Source: Streptococcus viridans
GTDB lineage: Bacteria; Bacillota; Bacilli; Lactobacillales; Streptococcaceae
Reading direction: 5' to 3'
Assembly (NCBI RefSeq): GCF_900636365.1
Contig: NZ_LR134266.1
Location: 261,501 to 325,500, forward strand
DNA length: 64,000 bases
Shown: piece after piece, positions 18,806-28,044 of the stretch
How the letters are laid out: each line of letters opens with the position of its first letter
How positions within the stretch are numbered: the first letter of the stretch is position 1
The notes under the pieces: model-generated
What the model was told of the DNA's origin: nothing
Databases searched by the model: none
The model's input: the letters and a program-made list of their open reading frames with translations, nothing else
Translations under genes and position numbers: made by a program

Positions 18806-19552
18806 TTACACACATTCAGTATTCACAGCCCGCTCTTTGGGTAACTTATTTCGCGGTTTTGAACTCTTATGAAGCTTGAGTGACAAGGATGTAAGAATGA
18901 ACAAACCGATTATCCAAGCGATTAATATTTGAAAAGAACAACTCGTTAAACTAAACTCTGTTTTTGTGAATAATTCAGTATAAGCTCCAAGAAAAGTATA
19001 TTTAATAAAATTGGCAATATCAGGATTCATTTGAGACAAGTTAGGTCCCATTGCAACAATCAACATAATAGGTAAACCATTCATTTGAGCTTTTGATTGT
19101 GTCGAAGAAATTGCAGCAATACATAGATTGATGAGAATAACAGCCATAGCTGTCAACATGACTACTAAACCATACTCTAAATAAATTTTAGAAATATCTG
19201 CGCCTGCAATAATAGGGAACAAAATCATATTTAAAATAGTAATTACGACTGGATGTACTAAAACCGAGATAAGGTATTCGTATGGCCGTACACCACTTAG
19301 TAAAAGCGTTTTAAGATTCTTCTTTTCTTTCTCTTCAGCAATAATAGTGGAAACAGTACTGCCAACAGACATGGCAATTGCTGTGGATAAGCAGAGGAAC
19401 ATTAAGTCAAGGCCTTTGTCCTTCCCTAAATTCATAAAATTCTTATAAATAATGAGCAAGCCATAGGGCATCACTACTTGTACCAGTAAGTTTTTATTTG
19501 CGATAATAGTTTGGTTTCTTAACCATAGCAGTGCTTTCATTCGATTAAACAT
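18806..19552 (-). CDS. ABC-2 type transporter permease (module A)
   Basis: The 248-residue protein has about six hydrophobic segments and a cytoplasmic 'AEEKEKKNLKTLLLSGVRP' loop characteristic of ABC-2 exporter permeases. It pairs with the ATPase encoded immediately upstream, whose stop overlaps this gene's start by 8 bases. Substrate unknown; such units export peptides or drugs or give immunity to bacteriocins. Low G+C compared with housekeeping genes nearby suggests an accessory origin. Confidence 0.88.
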   Translation of the reverse strand: MFNRMKALLWLRNQTIIANKNLLVQVVMPYGLLIIYKNFMNLGKDKGLDLMFLCLSTAIAMSVGSTVSTIIAEEKEKKNLKTLLLSGVRPYEYLISVLVHPVVITILNMILFPIIAGADISKIYLEYGLVVMLTAMAVILINLCIAAISSTQSKAQMNGLPIMLIVAMGPNLSQMNPDIANFIKYTFLGAYTELFTKTEFSLTSCSFQILIAWIIGLFILTSLSLKLHKSSKPRNKLPKERAVNTECV

Positions 19553-20378
19553 TTAATTTTTCCCCCGTTAATCTTATAAAAATTTCTTCCAACGTTGGCT
19601 CACATGAGTGGATAGAAATAATATCATTTGTAGCTAATGTCGATAATTCTGAAAAATCAAAGATTCTTTCTTCACGATTTTTATAAATAACTTTTATCCG
19701 TTTATTTGTGTTATATTTTTGAATGATATTTGCTGGACTACCTTCTTCAATGAGTTTTCCTTTATTTAACAAGGCCAAATGATCACATAATAAAGTAGCT
19801 TCGTTCATATCATGAGTGGTTAGAAAGATTGTGGTCCCACTTTCTTTTAAGTGAACTAACAACTCATGAATCGATTTTGAAGTTGTTGGGTCCAAACCAC
19901 TTGTTGGCTCATCCAAAAATAGAATTTTAGGTTGATTGATTAAAGCGCGAGCCAGTAACATCCGTTGCTTCATTCCAGTAGATAATTGCTCTGCTAATAT
20001 CTTTTTGCTAGCTAACAGCCCTACCTGATCAAGTAACTCATCTACTCTATTCAAATTAACGCCATAGAGCTTTGCATATAGAAGGAGATTTTTTTCTAAG
20101 GATAGTTTTTCATAGAACCCACTTTGGTCACTAACGATCCCAATTTTTTCTAAATCTGTCGGATGTAGATCCTGAGAATCTTTTCCTAACAATTGAGTAA
20201 TTCCACTGTCTGGTAGTAGTTGCCCAGTAAGAATATTGATCATCGTTGTTTTCCCAGATCCGGATGGTCCCAGAAATCCGAAAATCTCTCCCTCTTTAAT
20301 CTCAAAATTAATAGAATTTAGGGCAATCTTACTGCCAAATGTTTTCACGATATTTTTTGCAACAACCATTGAAGTCAT
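19545..20378 (-). CDS. ABC transporter ATP-binding protein (module A)
   Basis: The 277-residue ATPase has Walker A 'GPSGSGKTT' (about 39-47), signature 'LSTGMKQRM' (about 137-145; SGGQ replaced by STGM, as in many exporter ATPases of this class), Walker B 'ILFLDEPTSGLDP' and the switch His in 'TTHDMNEA'. It should energise the ABC-2 permease downstream. Its start overlaps the stop of the upstream 76-residue gene by 4 bases, so all three are coupled. Low G+C. Confidence 0.9.
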   Translation of the reverse strand: MTSMVVAKNIVKTFGSKIALNSINFEIKEGEIFGFLGPSGSGKTTMINILTGQLLPDSGITQLLGKDSQDLHPTDLEKIGIVSDQSGFYEKLSLEKNLLLYAKLYGVNLNRVDELLDQVGLLASKKILAEQLSTGMKQRMLLARALINQPKILFLDEPTSGLDPTTSKSIHELLVHLKESGTTIFLTTHDMNEATLLCDHLALLNKGKLIEEGSPANIIQKYNTNKRIKVIYKNREERIFDFSELSTLATNDIISIHSCEPTLEEIFIRLTGEKLNV

Positions 20379-20605
20379 TTATTTTCCTCGCTTTCTGTTA
20401 AATCAGTCATTTCAATTATTTCAATGCCTTCCGGTTTTTCATAGACCAATGTCTCTTTTTCATTGGGAGCTAATAATAGAATTTTGAAAAGTTTATGATT
20501 GACCATCACCTTACAGAGACGTCTTGTTTTTGATTGGTTTTTGATAGTAATCCTTTTTTGTTCGATAAAATGAGAAGATATCTCGTATGTTAACTCCTTA
20601 TTCAT
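20375..20605 (-). CDS. Small hypothetical protein, first gene of ABC module A
   Basis: A 76-residue soluble, charged protein starting MNKELTYEIS after a taaggaa-like context. The end overlaps the ATPase start (ATGA). No membrane segment, leader or known domain is seen. Its position suggests an accessory or regulatory role for the ABC transporter. A possible 17-codon leader frame (20602-20655, minus strand) overlaps its start codon by 3 bases and has aaaggaag upstream; whether it is translated is unknown. Confidence 0.6.
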   Translation of the reverse strand: MNKELTYEISSHFIEQKRITIKNQSKTRRLCKVMVNHKLFKILLLAPNEKETLVYEKPEGIEIIEMTDLTESEENK

Positions 20606-20802
20606 AGGTATATCATCCCATCACAAAATAGATTTAATGTGTTAGTAAATACCATCAGATTCTTCCTTTCTTTGTGTGTTCCTTTTGATGCTTCTATTGT
20701 AGTTCAAAGAAAACAAAAAGAACATGACATCTAAGTCAGGTTAGCCATCGGCTGGGGATTTGCAAGAGTCAAGTCGGTTTACTAACAAGGTTAGCAAGAG
20801 CA

Positions 20803-20827
20803 ATAAAAAAAGAAGTTCGTAAACTTC
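20803..20827 (-). terminator. Minus-strand terminator after regulator A
   Basis: On the minus strand AGAAGTT-tacg-AACTTCT is followed by a seven-base T-run. It ends the regulator transcript before the ABC module, so the ABC genes need their own promoter (a TACAAT on the minus strand lies near 20700). Confidence 0.8.
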
Positions 20828-20834
20828 TCTTTGC

Positions 20835-21758
20835 TTATACAGTTGATTCCTTCCCACCTAAATCTCGTTCTTTTTCTTTGGTCAAGTTATTCACTAGAAC
20901 CTGATCGTTCAGCATCTTAGCAAACTCAATGGCTTTATTATAAGATTGCTCTGCTTTTTCATAACTTTCTTCCACTTTCAAATAATATTTAGTCTCAAAA
21001 GCATAAATAGCAGGTTTGTGTTGGAAGTTATTTGTACTTTCAGTTATCTCGCGTAAAACTTTGGTATAAATTAAGTAATCCTCTGTTTTTACTTGTATTA
21101 AAATTCCTATCAATATTCTTTCAAGTATATAGATACGATCATTATCACTATAATCAATATATAATAAAACTTTTTTAGATAATTCTTCAAAATAAGTTTT
21201 ATCTTCTAGACCAGTAGCACAACAAAGAAAATACAAATTGATAATTAGGAGATCATTGTAACTGTATTGTTTCTTTTTCAAAATTTGCTGGAAATATTCT
21301 TCGAGCAAACTCAATCCATAGGTAATATTTCGGCTAGTAAAAACATCTAGTTGAACTTGTAAAACTTCAACCAGTAGTTGCTCTTCTTCTGGTAGATGGT
21401 CATAAAAATGCTCATAAATTTCATCAAACATGTCTTCCAACAAACCAATACGTTCTTCATCACCGTAGGTATGGTATCGGATTATTTTATTTTTTAATTC
21501 CAGATACCGCTTGGGTATTTCTATTTTGTCTACATCTATGATGTCCTCTATTGGATAATTTAATCTCTGAGATAAAAACATTAATTTAGAAAGAGACACT
21601 AATACTTGGCCGTTTTCAATACGAGCAAGTTGACGAATAGTTAATTCTGATTCATCTCCACAAACATCTGCTTGAGTCATATGTTGGTTCAGACGAGCTC
21701 CCCGAATATTGTTACCGATTCTCAATTTTAATTCAGCATCTTTATCTTCAATAGTCAT
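20835..21758 (-). CDS. HTH-TPR transcriptional regulator, TprA/PlcR-like (module A)
   Basis: The 307-residue protein has an N-terminal XRE-type helix-turn-helix (about residues 10-65; 'MTQADVCGDESELTIRQLARIE' region) and a long helical C-terminal region with TPR-like spacing ('SYEKAEQSYNKAIEFAKML' near 275-293). This is the RRNPP plan, in which the TPR part binds a short signalling peptide. The paralogue at 31212 shares layout and 'YGDEERIGLLEDMFDEIYEHF'-type blocks. It lies upstream of an ABC exporter unit, and 291 bases away, divergently, a double-glycine peptide gene starts. The inducing peptide is not identified. Confidence 0.85.
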   Translation of the reverse strand: MTIEDKDAELKLRIGNNIRGARLNQHMTQADVCGDESELTIRQLARIENGQVLVSLSKLMFLSQRLNYPIEDIIDVDKIEIPKRYLELKNKIIRYHTYGDEERIGLLEDMFDEIYEHFYDHLPEEEQLLVEVLQVQLDVFTSRNITYGLSLLEEYFQQILKKKQYSYNDLLIINLYFLCCATGLEDKTYFEELSKKVLLYIDYSDNDRIYILERILIGILIQVKTEDYLIYTKVLREITESTNNFQHKPAIYAFETKYYLKVEESYEKAEQSYNKAIEFAKMLNDQVLVNNLTKEKERDLGGKESTV

Positions 21759-21788
21759 ACCTTACTCCTAGAATTAATATTTATCAGT

Positions 21789-21797
21789 ATTATATCA
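21789..21797 (-). promoter_or_regulatory. Extended -10 promoter of regulator A (minus strand)
   Basis: On the minus strand TGATATAAT (TG-n-TATAAT) lies about 30 bases before the regulator ATG; no clear -35 is needed for this class. Confidence 0.6.
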
Positions 21798-22049
21798 TGA
21801 AATAAGCTCTCTTTTTCAAGGATTTCTGTGTCATTTTTGCTAGGATCCAAATGAATTAACTGTTTAGAATCTCATATTTATGAGTTAGAAACTTTGAAGT
21901 GCTTATTAAGGAATCTCTTTTCTGAATGAATAGCTTTTCCCTCCCACATAGCTGAAAAATGCAACCATATAGAAAAAAGAAAAGGCAAAGGCTCCAATCT
22001 TTGATAGACTCAGGAGGTAGCGTTACAAATACAAATTGGAGGAAATGAA

Positions 22050-22190
22050 ATGACAGAATGTAGTCAAAAAGAATTGGCACAGATTGTAGGAGGAGGAGGT
22101 TCTCGCCCAAATGTGGTTCAAGGTCAGTCAGATAAGATTGAGATTGGACGTCCTGGATTTGTGAAGCGACCACCGCTCGCTCGTATTTAA
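22050..22190 (+). CDS. 46-aa double-glycine leader peptide (bacteriocin or signalling peptide precursor)
   Basis: The frame starts with ATG 7 bases after GGAGG and encodes 46 residues. The N-terminal part matches the double-glycine leader consensus with correct spacing: S5, E8-L9, I12 and G14-G15 (positions -11, -8/-7, -4, -2/-1). Cleavage there would release a 31-residue basic, Pro-rich peptide ending GRPGFVKRPPLARI. The mature part lacks the GxxxG and hydrophobic stretch of pore-forming two-peptide bacteriocins, so a signalling role or a different target is possible. A CPBP membrane protease follows in 94 bases and a TPR regulator is divergent. No exporter is nearby. Confidence 0.72.
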   Translation: MTECSQKELAQIVGGGGSRPNVVQGQSDKIEIGRPGFVKRPPLARI

Positions 22191-22284
22191 GACATGATAG
22201 AGTTCTAGGATGAAGTGTTCTGAGAGTTAGATCTTAAGGCAGATTGGAACTCGGTAGAAAGGATTAAATGAAAGAGTAAATGCA

Positions 22285-22959
22285 ATGAGTAAGACAGACA
22301 GATTGTTTCAACTAGCGACAATTGGAATTCTCTGCATCAATTTTGCGCTTTTTAACGTGGGACTCCCAACGGATTTAGTGGGCCACCTATCGGATGACTC
22401 TTATTATGGCTTGATCCTCTTGTTGATCGGTTTGATTGGGGGGTTAGCCGTTACACTCTTGGTAAAGAGTCGTCGTTGGGACTTGTACGGGAAATTCACC
22501 TTTAAAGCTTCTTATTTTGCGGTGTTTGTGCTTGTTTTTCTTGCTCACTTTTTATGGGATATGTTTTCTGCTGCGGTATTTCCGCCCACTAAGAATTCCA
22601 TAGCCCTTGCAGAAATATCTGAGGACTTGTCAGGCTGGGCCTTAATGTTGATACGCTATGTCTATGCCTGCTTGCTGGCTCCCATTGTGGAAGAGCTAGT
22701 TTTTCGTGATTTAGTCATGACGGCTTTGGCACCTTATCAGAAGTATAAGCTGGATATGCTTGTTTCGGCCTCCTTGTTTAGCCTCTCGCATGTTTGGCAG
22801 CATGGCTGGGATTTGCCGAGCTTTATCGTCTACTTGGTACCGGGCCTGCTATTTTGTGCGGTCTTGCGTTATACCAAATCGATTTACTGGGCTATCCTTC
22901 AGCATGCCTCTTGGAATAGCTTCCTTACCCTCTTATCCCTCCTGGTCAGTGGGATTTAA
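22285..22959 (+). CDS. CPBP-family (CAAX/Abi) intramembrane metalloprotease
   Basis: The 224-residue polytopic protein has the CPBP motif EExxxR (E136-E137, R141 in 'VEELVFRD'), a second motif with His in 'FSLSHVWQ' and a third in 'LQHASWN', which together form the membrane metal site. In streptococci such proteins often lie in bacteriocin clusters and can give immunity or process peptides. Its position straight after the double-glycine peptide supports that here, as inference. The ATG at 22285 is used because the motif-containing frame starts there; the upstream ribosome site is weak. Confidence 0.85.
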   Translation: MSKTDRLFQLATIGILCINFALFNVGLPTDLVGHLSDDSYYGLILLLIGLIGGLAVTLLVKSRRWDLYGKFTFKASYFAVFVLVFLAHFLWDMFSAAVFPPTKNSIALAEISEDLSGWALMLIRYVYACLLAPIVEELVFRDLVMTALAPYQKYKLDMLVSASLFSLSHVWQHGWDLPSFIVYLVPGLLFCAVLRYTKSIYWAILQHASWNSFLTLLSLLVSGI

Positions 22960-23002
22960 GCATGGGGAGGTAGTGACAGGGGCCTTTATCCATCATCAAA
23001 GA

Positions 23003-23023
23003 AGCAGTCAAAACTGCTTTTTT
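23003..23023 (+). terminator. Intrinsic terminator after the CPBP gene
   Basis: AGCAGT-caaa-ACTGCT is followed by six T. Confidence 0.75.
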
Positions 23024-23071
23024 GCATGCAGTCAAAACAACTATTTTTTCTAACTTTTGAAATATTATACA

Positions 23072-23107
23072 GTTAAGCGTTTACATTTTTCTGTAAAGTG
23101 CTATAAT
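23072..23107 (+). promoter_or_regulatory. Promoter with cre-like site upstream of the oligopeptide-binding lipoprotein gene
   Basis: An extended -10 (TGCTATAAT, 23099-23107) is preceded by gttaagcgtttaca (23072-23085), whose complement is within two mismatches of the cre consensus. The cre-like site overlaps the -35 position, as expected for CcpA repression of a peptide uptake gene. Confidence 0.5.
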
Positions 23108-23146
23108 TTAATATGAAGAATAACATTTTATACAGAGGTGATCCAT

Positions 23147-25129
23147 ATGAAAAAAGGGAAGCTACTCTTAGCCACCGGCGCTCTGCTTTTGTCTGTAAGC
23201 GCACTGGTAGCCTGCTCACAAGGAGGGAAATCTTCAAGTTCGGACAACCAGGTCTATAGCTATGTCTATACGCAAGATCCGGATACTTTGGATTATTCAC
23301 TTTCTAATAAACGGTCAACTTCAGAATTTACAGGTAATGCTGTGGATGGTTTGTTAGAAGTTGACAAATACGGCAACTTAATCCCATCTCTTGCTAAGGA
23401 TTGGACTGTTTCAAAAGATGGTCTGACCTACACCTATAAACTTCGTAAAGGGGTCAAATGGCTGACTGCTGAAGGAGAAGAGTATGGGGAAGTCAAGGCC
23501 CAAGACTTTGTGACGGGGCTTCAGCACGCGGCGGATAAGAAATCTTCGGCCCTCTATCTCGTCCAACAATCCGTTAAAGGGTTGGATGATTATGTCTCAG
23601 GAAAAACCAAAGACTTCTCAACGGTTGGTATCAAAGCCATTGATGACTATACGGTTCAATTCACCTTGAACCAACCAGAAAGTTTCTGGAATTCAAAAAC
23701 GACTATGGGCATTTTGATGCCAGTCAATAAAGAATTCTTAGATTCTAAGGGTGATGACTACGGTCAAGGCACGAACCCTTCTAGTATTCTTTATTGTGGT
23801 CCTTATTTGATCAAATCCATCACATCTAAATCTGTTGTGACGCTTGAAAAGAATCCAACCTATTGGGATGCAGATAATGTCAAGATTTCTAAGGTGAAGC
23901 TAACCTATTATGACGGGCAAGATTCAGAATCTTTGATCCGTGGTTTTGATAACGGAGACTTTACCGTTGCCCGTGTCTTCCCGAATGGTTCTAACTATAA
24001 GAGTGTAGAGAAGAAACACAAAGATGACATCGTCTTTAGTGACCAAGGATCCTCTACTTATAACTTGTCCTTCAATATTGACCGTCAAGCTTATGAGATT
24101 ACAACTAAAACGACAGATGCTCAAAAGAGTTCAACCAAGAAAGCAATCTTGAATAAAGACTTCCGTCAAGCCATTATGTTTGCCTTTAATCGTCAATCCT
24201 ATGTAGCTCAAGCTAACGGGGAAGCATCTGCGGATAAGGTCATTCGGAATACCTTTACTCCTCCTAACTTTGTCCAAATCGATGGCAAGGAATTTGGGGA
24301 AGCTGTAGAGAAAAACCTAGAAGCATACGGTGATGAATGGAAAGGTGTCTCTATCGAAGATGGAAAAGATACCCTTTACAATCCAACCAAGGCTAAGGAA
24401 GAATTTGCCAAGGCTAAAGAAGCCCTTCAAGCCCAAGGGGTAGAATTCCCGATTCATTTGGACCTCCCTGTTTCATCAACCTTTACAGAAGGAGTCAAGC
24501 AAGCACAATCCTTTAAACAGTCAATCGAATCCACTCTGGGAGCAGAAAATGTAGTCATCGACTTGAATATGATTTCTGAGGATGATCTTCAACGAGTGAC
24601 CTACTTTGCTGAAAATGCTTCTCAACAAGACTGGGATTTGAACAACAACTTGGGTTGGGGTCCAGACTATACCGATCCATCTTCTTACCTAGATATCACA
24701 AACTCTAAGAATGGTGAAAATGCAAATTCTTACTTCGGATTTGATGCTGGTACTAATAACGCAGCTGCTAAAGAAGCTGGTTTTGATGAATACGATCAAT
24801 TGATTGAAGATGCACATAATGAAACAAAAGATGTCAATGACCGCTATGAAAAATATGCTAAGGCTCAGGCTTGGTTGACTGATAGTGCCCTCTTAATCCC
24901 GATTCATTCAGATGGTGCCTCTCCAGGTGTTCGTAAGACAGTTCCATACACAGCTGCCTTTGCTTGGACAGGACACAAGGGTCAAACCTTCAACTACAAG
25001 TACTTGGAATTGCAAGACAAAGTTTTGACAACCAAGGAGTACGATGAAGCGCGTGAACAATGGAAGAAAGAAAAAGAAGAATCCAATAAGAAAGCTCAAA
25101 AAGAACTAGAAAGTCACGTAGAAGACTAG
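23147..25129 (+). CDS. Oligopeptide ABC transporter substrate-binding lipoprotein (OppA/AmiA-like)
   Basis: The 660-residue protein has a lipoprotein signal with lipobox 'LVACS' (Cys about 23) and the extended family-5 solute-binding fold ('DPDTLDYSLSNKRST', 'AKDWTVSKDGLTYTYKLRKG'). It binds oligopeptides at the cell surface for an Opp/Ami permease. No permease or ATPase genes adjoin it, so it is an orphan binding protein that would share a core transporter encoded elsewhere, as is usual for streptococcal AmiA/AliA/AliB paralogues. The ATG at 23147 follows gaggtg; the in-frame GTG at 23138 lies in that site and is not used. Peptide uptake by such proteins also feeds RRNPP-type sensors. Confidence 0.92.
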   Translation: MKKGKLLLATGALLLSVSALVACSQGGKSSSSDNQVYSYVYTQDPDTLDYSLSNKRSTSEFTGNAVDGLLEVDKYGNLIPSLAKDWTVSKDGLTYTYKLRKGVKWLTAEGEEYGEVKAQDFVTGLQHAADKKSSALYLVQQSVKGLDDYVSGKTKDFSTVGIKAIDDYTVQFTLNQPESFWNSKTTMGILMPVNKEFLDSKGDDYGQGTNPSSILYCGPYLIKSITSKSVVTLEKNPTYWDADNVKISKVKLTYYDGQDSESLIRGFDNGDFTVARVFPNGSNYKSVEKKHKDDIVFSDQGSSTYNLSFNIDRQAYEITTKTTDAQKSSTKKAILNKDFRQAIMFAFNRQSYVAQANGEASADKVIRNTFTPPNFVQIDGKEFGEAVEKNLEAYGDEWKGVSIEDGKDTLYNPTKAKEEFAKAKEALQAQGVEFPIHLDLPVSSTFTEGVKQAQSFKQSIESTLGAENVVIDLNMISEDDLQRVTYFAENASQQDWDLNNNLGWGPDYTDPSSYLDITNSKNGENANSYFGFDAGTNNAAAKEAGFDEYDQLIEDAHNETKDVNDRYEKYAKAQAWLTDSALLIPIHSDGASPGVRKTVPYTAAFAWTGHKGQTFNYKYLELQDKVLTTKEYDEAREQWKKEKEESNKKAQKELESHVED

Positions 25130-25163
25130 GAGCTTTAAGAGCGATTGTATATTGAACAGGGAA

Positions 25164-25263
25164 GAGAGTGGGACAGAAATCGGTCATTCGTTAGAATTCG
25201 ATTTCGTCGTCCCACCTCCGCAGACAATTGAGAGGCTAGAACTTTTGTCCCAGCCTCTTTTTG
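25164..25263 (+). repeat. Dispersed structured repeat, copy A (short form), acting as terminator
   Basis: It begins gagagtgggacagaaatcgg and contains ATCG...CGAT and GGGAC...GTCCC pairings, then ends in the hairpin gaggctagaac-tttt-gtcccagcctc with a T-run (25232-25262). It matches copy B at 32193 but lacks the central cacagttgag...ccaaa section of about 80 bases. It closes the lipoprotein transcript. Confidence 0.85.
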
Positions 25264-25294
25264 GTGAATAGAACCTTTAAAAATCCCCTAAAAA

Positions 25295-25303
25295 TGGTAT
25301 AAT
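25295..25303 (+). promoter_or_regulatory. Extended -10 promoter of leuS
   Basis: TGGTATAAT lies 30 bases before the leuS ATG. There is no room for a T-box leader, so tRNA-dependent control of that kind is not evident. Confidence 0.65.
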
Positions 25304-25332
25304 AGGAGCATCACGAAAATTGGAGAGACAGC

Positions 25333-27834
25333 ATGAGTTTTTACAATCACAAAGAAATCGAGCCTAAGTGGCAGAAACACTGGGCTGACCATCACACCTT
25401 TAAGACAGGAACAGACGCTTCAAAACCGAAGTTTTATGCATTGGATATGTTCCCTTACCCTTCGGGAGCAGGTCTGCACGTAGGGCACCCAGAAGGCTAT
25501 ACAGCGACCGATATTCTCAGTCGTTTTAAACGTGCCCAAGGCTACAATGTCCTTCATCCAATGGGCTGGGATGCTTTTGGTTTGCCTGCGGAGCAATATG
25601 CCATGGATACAGGGAATGACCCAGCGGAATTCACAGCAGAAAACATTGCCAACTTCAAACGCCAAATCAATGCGCTTGGATTCTCTTACGACTGGGACCG
25701 TGAAGTCAATACTACAGATCCAAACTACTACAAGTGGACGCAATGGATCTTCACCAAGCTTTATGAAAAAGGCTTGGCCTATGAAGCGGAAGTGCCAGTA
25801 AACTGGGTGGAAGAATTGGGAACAGCCATCGCTAACGAAGAAGTCCTTCCAGATGGAACATCTGAGCGTGGTGGCTATCCAGTTGTCCGCAAACCAATGC
25901 GCCAATGGATGCTCAAAATCACTGCCTATGCGGAACGCTTGCTCAATGACTTGGATGACCTGGATTGGCCAGAGTCTATCAAGGACATGCAACGCAACTG
26001 GATTGGGAAATCAACTGGTGCTAACGTAACTTTCAAGGTGAAAGGAACAGACAAGGAATTCACCGTCTTTACAACACGTCCAGATACGCTTTTTGGTGCG
26101 ACCTTCACTGTTTTGGCTCCTGAGCATGAACTGGTAGATGCCATCACAACACCTGAACAAGCTGAGGCTGTAGCGGACTACAAACACCAAGCCAGCCTCA
26201 AGTCAGACTTAGCTCGTACAGACCTTGCCAAGGAAAAAACAGGGGTTTGGACTGGTGCTTATGCTATCAACCCTGTCAATGGCAAAGAAATTCCAATCTG
26301 GATTGCAGACTATGTTCTGTCTAGCTATGGTACAGGTGCTGTTATGGCCGTACCTGCCCACGACCAACGTGACTGGGAATTTGCTAAACAATTTGACCTT
26401 CCAATTGTAGAAGTACTTGAAGGTGGGAACGTTGAAGAGGCTGCTTACACAGAAGATGGCCTTCACGTCAACTCTGACTTCTTGAACGGTCTCAACAAAG
26501 AAGAAGCGATTGCTAAAATCGTATCTTGGCTAGAAGAAAAAGGCTTTGGTCAAGAAAAGGTTACCTACCGTCTCCGCGACTGGCTCTTTAGCCGTCAACG
26601 TTACTGGGGTGAACCAATCCCAATCATTCATTGGGAAGACGGAACTTCAACAGCTGTTCCAGAAAGTGAATTGCCACTTGTCTTGCCAGTCACCAAGGAC
26701 ATCCGCCCTTCAGGTACTGGTGAAAGCCCATTGGCTAACTTGACAGAATGGCTGGAAGTGACTCGTGAGGATGGTGTCAAAGGTCGTCGTGAGACCAATA
26801 CGATGCCACAATGGGCAGGTTCAAGCTGGTACTATCTCCGCTATATCGGTCCACACAATACAGAAAAATTGGCTGATGAGGACCTTCTCAAACAATGGCT
26901 ACCAGTAGATATCTACGTGGGTGGTGCAGAGCACGCCGTGCTCCACTTGCTTTACGCTCGTTTCTGGCATAAATTCCTCTATGATATCGGTGTTGTTCCA
27001 ACCAAAGAGCCATTCCAAAAACTCTTTAACCAAGGAATGATCTTGGGGACAAGCTACCGTGACCACCGTGGTGCTCTAGTGGCAACTGACAAGGTTGAAA
27101 AACGTGACGGTTCCTTCTTCCATGTGGAAACAGGAGAAGAGTTGGAGCAAGCACCAGCTAAGATGTCTAAATCCCTCAAGAACGTGGTGAATCCAGACGA
27201 TGTGGTGGAGCAATACGGTGCGGATACCCTTCGTGTCTATGAAATGTTCATGGGACCACTTGATGCTTCCATCGCTTGGTCTGAAGAAGGTCTGGAAGGA
27301 AGCCGTAAATTCCTTGACCGTGTGTACCGTTTGATCACAAGTAAAGAAACCGTTGCGGAAAACAATGGCGCTCTAGACAAGGTTTACAACGAAACTGTTA
27401 AGGCTGTCACTGAGCAAATCGAGTCGATGAAATTCAACACAGCCATTGCTCAACTCATGGTCTTTGTCAATGCGGCCAACAAGGAAGACAAACTCTATGT
27501 AGACTACGCCAAAGGCTTTATCCAATTGATTGCCCCATTTGCGCCTCACTTGGCAGAAGAACTCTGGCAAACAGTCGCAGCAACAGGTGAGTCTATCTCT
27601 TATGTGGCTTGGCCAACATGGGACGAAAGCAAATTGGTTGAAGACGAAATCGAAATCGTTGTCCAAATCAAAGGTAAAGTTCGTGCCAAACTCATGGTTG
27701 CAAAGGACCTTTCACGCGAAGAATTGCAAGAAGTCGCTCTAGCTGACGAAAAAGTCAAGTCAGAAATCGATGGCAAGGAAATTGTGAAGGTGATTGCGGT
27801 ACCAAATAAATTGGTTAATATTGTTGTAAAATAA
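25333..27834 (+). CDS. leuS: Leucyl-tRNA synthetase
   Basis: The 833-residue class I synthetase has the HIGH-type motif 'HVGHPEG' (about residues 49-55), the CP1 editing domain in the middle (threonine-rich '[12 protein letters not shown]' near 238) and '[10 protein letters not shown]' (KMSKS) at about residue 610, then anticodon-binding and C-terminal tRNA-binding domains. It charges tRNA-Leu with leucine. The last codons (encoding NKLVNIVVK) are repeated twice in the downstream DNA (see 27802-28004). The gene is a single transcription unit ended by a strong terminator. Confidence 0.97.
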   Translation: MSFYNHKEIEPKWQKHWADHHTFKTGTDASKPKFYALDMFPYPSGAGLHVGHPEGYTATDILSRFKRAQGYNVLHPMGWDAFGLPAEQYAMDTGNDPAEFTAENIANFKRQINALGFSYDWDREVNTTDPNYYKWTQWIFTKLYEKGLAYEAEVPVNWVEELGTAIANEEVLPDGTSERGGYPVVRKPMRQWMLKITAYAERLLNDLDDLDWPESIKDMQRNWIGKSTGANVTFKVKGTDKEFTVFTTRPDTLFGATFTVLAPEHELVDAITTPEQAEAVADYKHQASLKSDLARTDLAKEKTGVWTGAYAINPVNGKEIPIWIADYVLSSYGTGAVMAVPAHDQRDWEFAKQFDLPIVEVLEGGNVEEAAYTEDGLHVNSDFLNGLNKEEAIAKIVSWLEEKGFGQEKVTYRLRDWLFSRQRYWGEPIPIIHWEDGTSTAVPESELPLVLPVTKDIRPSGTGESPLANLTEWLEVTREDGVKGRRETNTMPQWAGSSWYYLRYIGPHNTEKLADEDLLKQWLPVDIYVGGAEHAVLHLLYARFWHKFLYDIGVVPTKEPFQKLFNQGMILGTSYRDHRGALVATDKVEKRDGSFFHVETGEELEQAPAKMSKSLKNVVNPDDVVEQYGADTLRVYEMFMGPLDASIAWSEEGLEGSRKFLDRVYRLITSKETVAENNGALDKVYNETVKAVTEQIESMKFNTAIAQLMVFVNAANKEDKLYVDYAKGFIQLIAPFAPHLAEELWQTVAATGESISYVAWPTWDESKLVEDEIEIVVQIKGKVRAKLMVAKDLSREELQEVALADEKVKSEIDGKEIVKVIAVPNKLVNIVVK

Positions 27835-28004
27835 CCAATTTATTTGCTTATTTGCAACCTCAAACAGTTCCCCAAACTGTTTGAGCCAACTAAACTCGTT
27901 AATATCGTTGTTAAATAACGAGTTTATTAGCCCTATCTGCCACCTTCAATAGTCCACTGGACTATTGAAGCCAACCAAACTTGTAAATATTGTTGTGAAA
28001 TAAC
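27802..28004 (+). repeat. Three tandem units of the leuS 3' end with conserved stem-loops
   Basis: Unit 1 (27802-27885) includes the real leuS end; unit 2 (27886-27970) and partial unit 3 (27971-28004) repeat it, each reading [14 protein letters not shown]. In units 1 and 2 two stems are kept though their sequence differs: stem P1 pairs AAATTGGTTA with TAACCAATTT (unit 1) and AAACTCGTTA with TAACGAGTTT (unit 2); stem P2 pairs CTCAAACAGTT with AACTGTTTGAG and CTTCAATAGTCCA with TGGACTATTGAAG. P1's 5' arm is in the coding end. There is no separate gene in this stretch. Confidence 0.85.
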
Positions 28005-28010
28005 TAATAA

Positions 28011-28041
28011 AAAACAGTTGAAATTTTTTCAACTGTTTTTT
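28011..28041. terminator. Bidirectional terminator between leuS and the bacteriocin locus
   Basis: AAAACAGTTGAAA/TTTCAACTGTTTT forms a 13-bp stem with T-runs on both strands, separating convergent leuS and bacteriocin transcripts. Confidence 0.9.
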
Positions 28042-28044
28042 ATA

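Noticed and set aside
22031..22049. TACAAATA near the double-glycine peptide as a sigma-X box
   Set aside because: It has a mismatch to TACGAATA and lies only about 15-20 bases before the ATG, too close for a promoter.
25264..25332. T-box riboswitch before leuS
   Set aside because: The gap between the terminator and the ATG is too short and no T-box motif is present.
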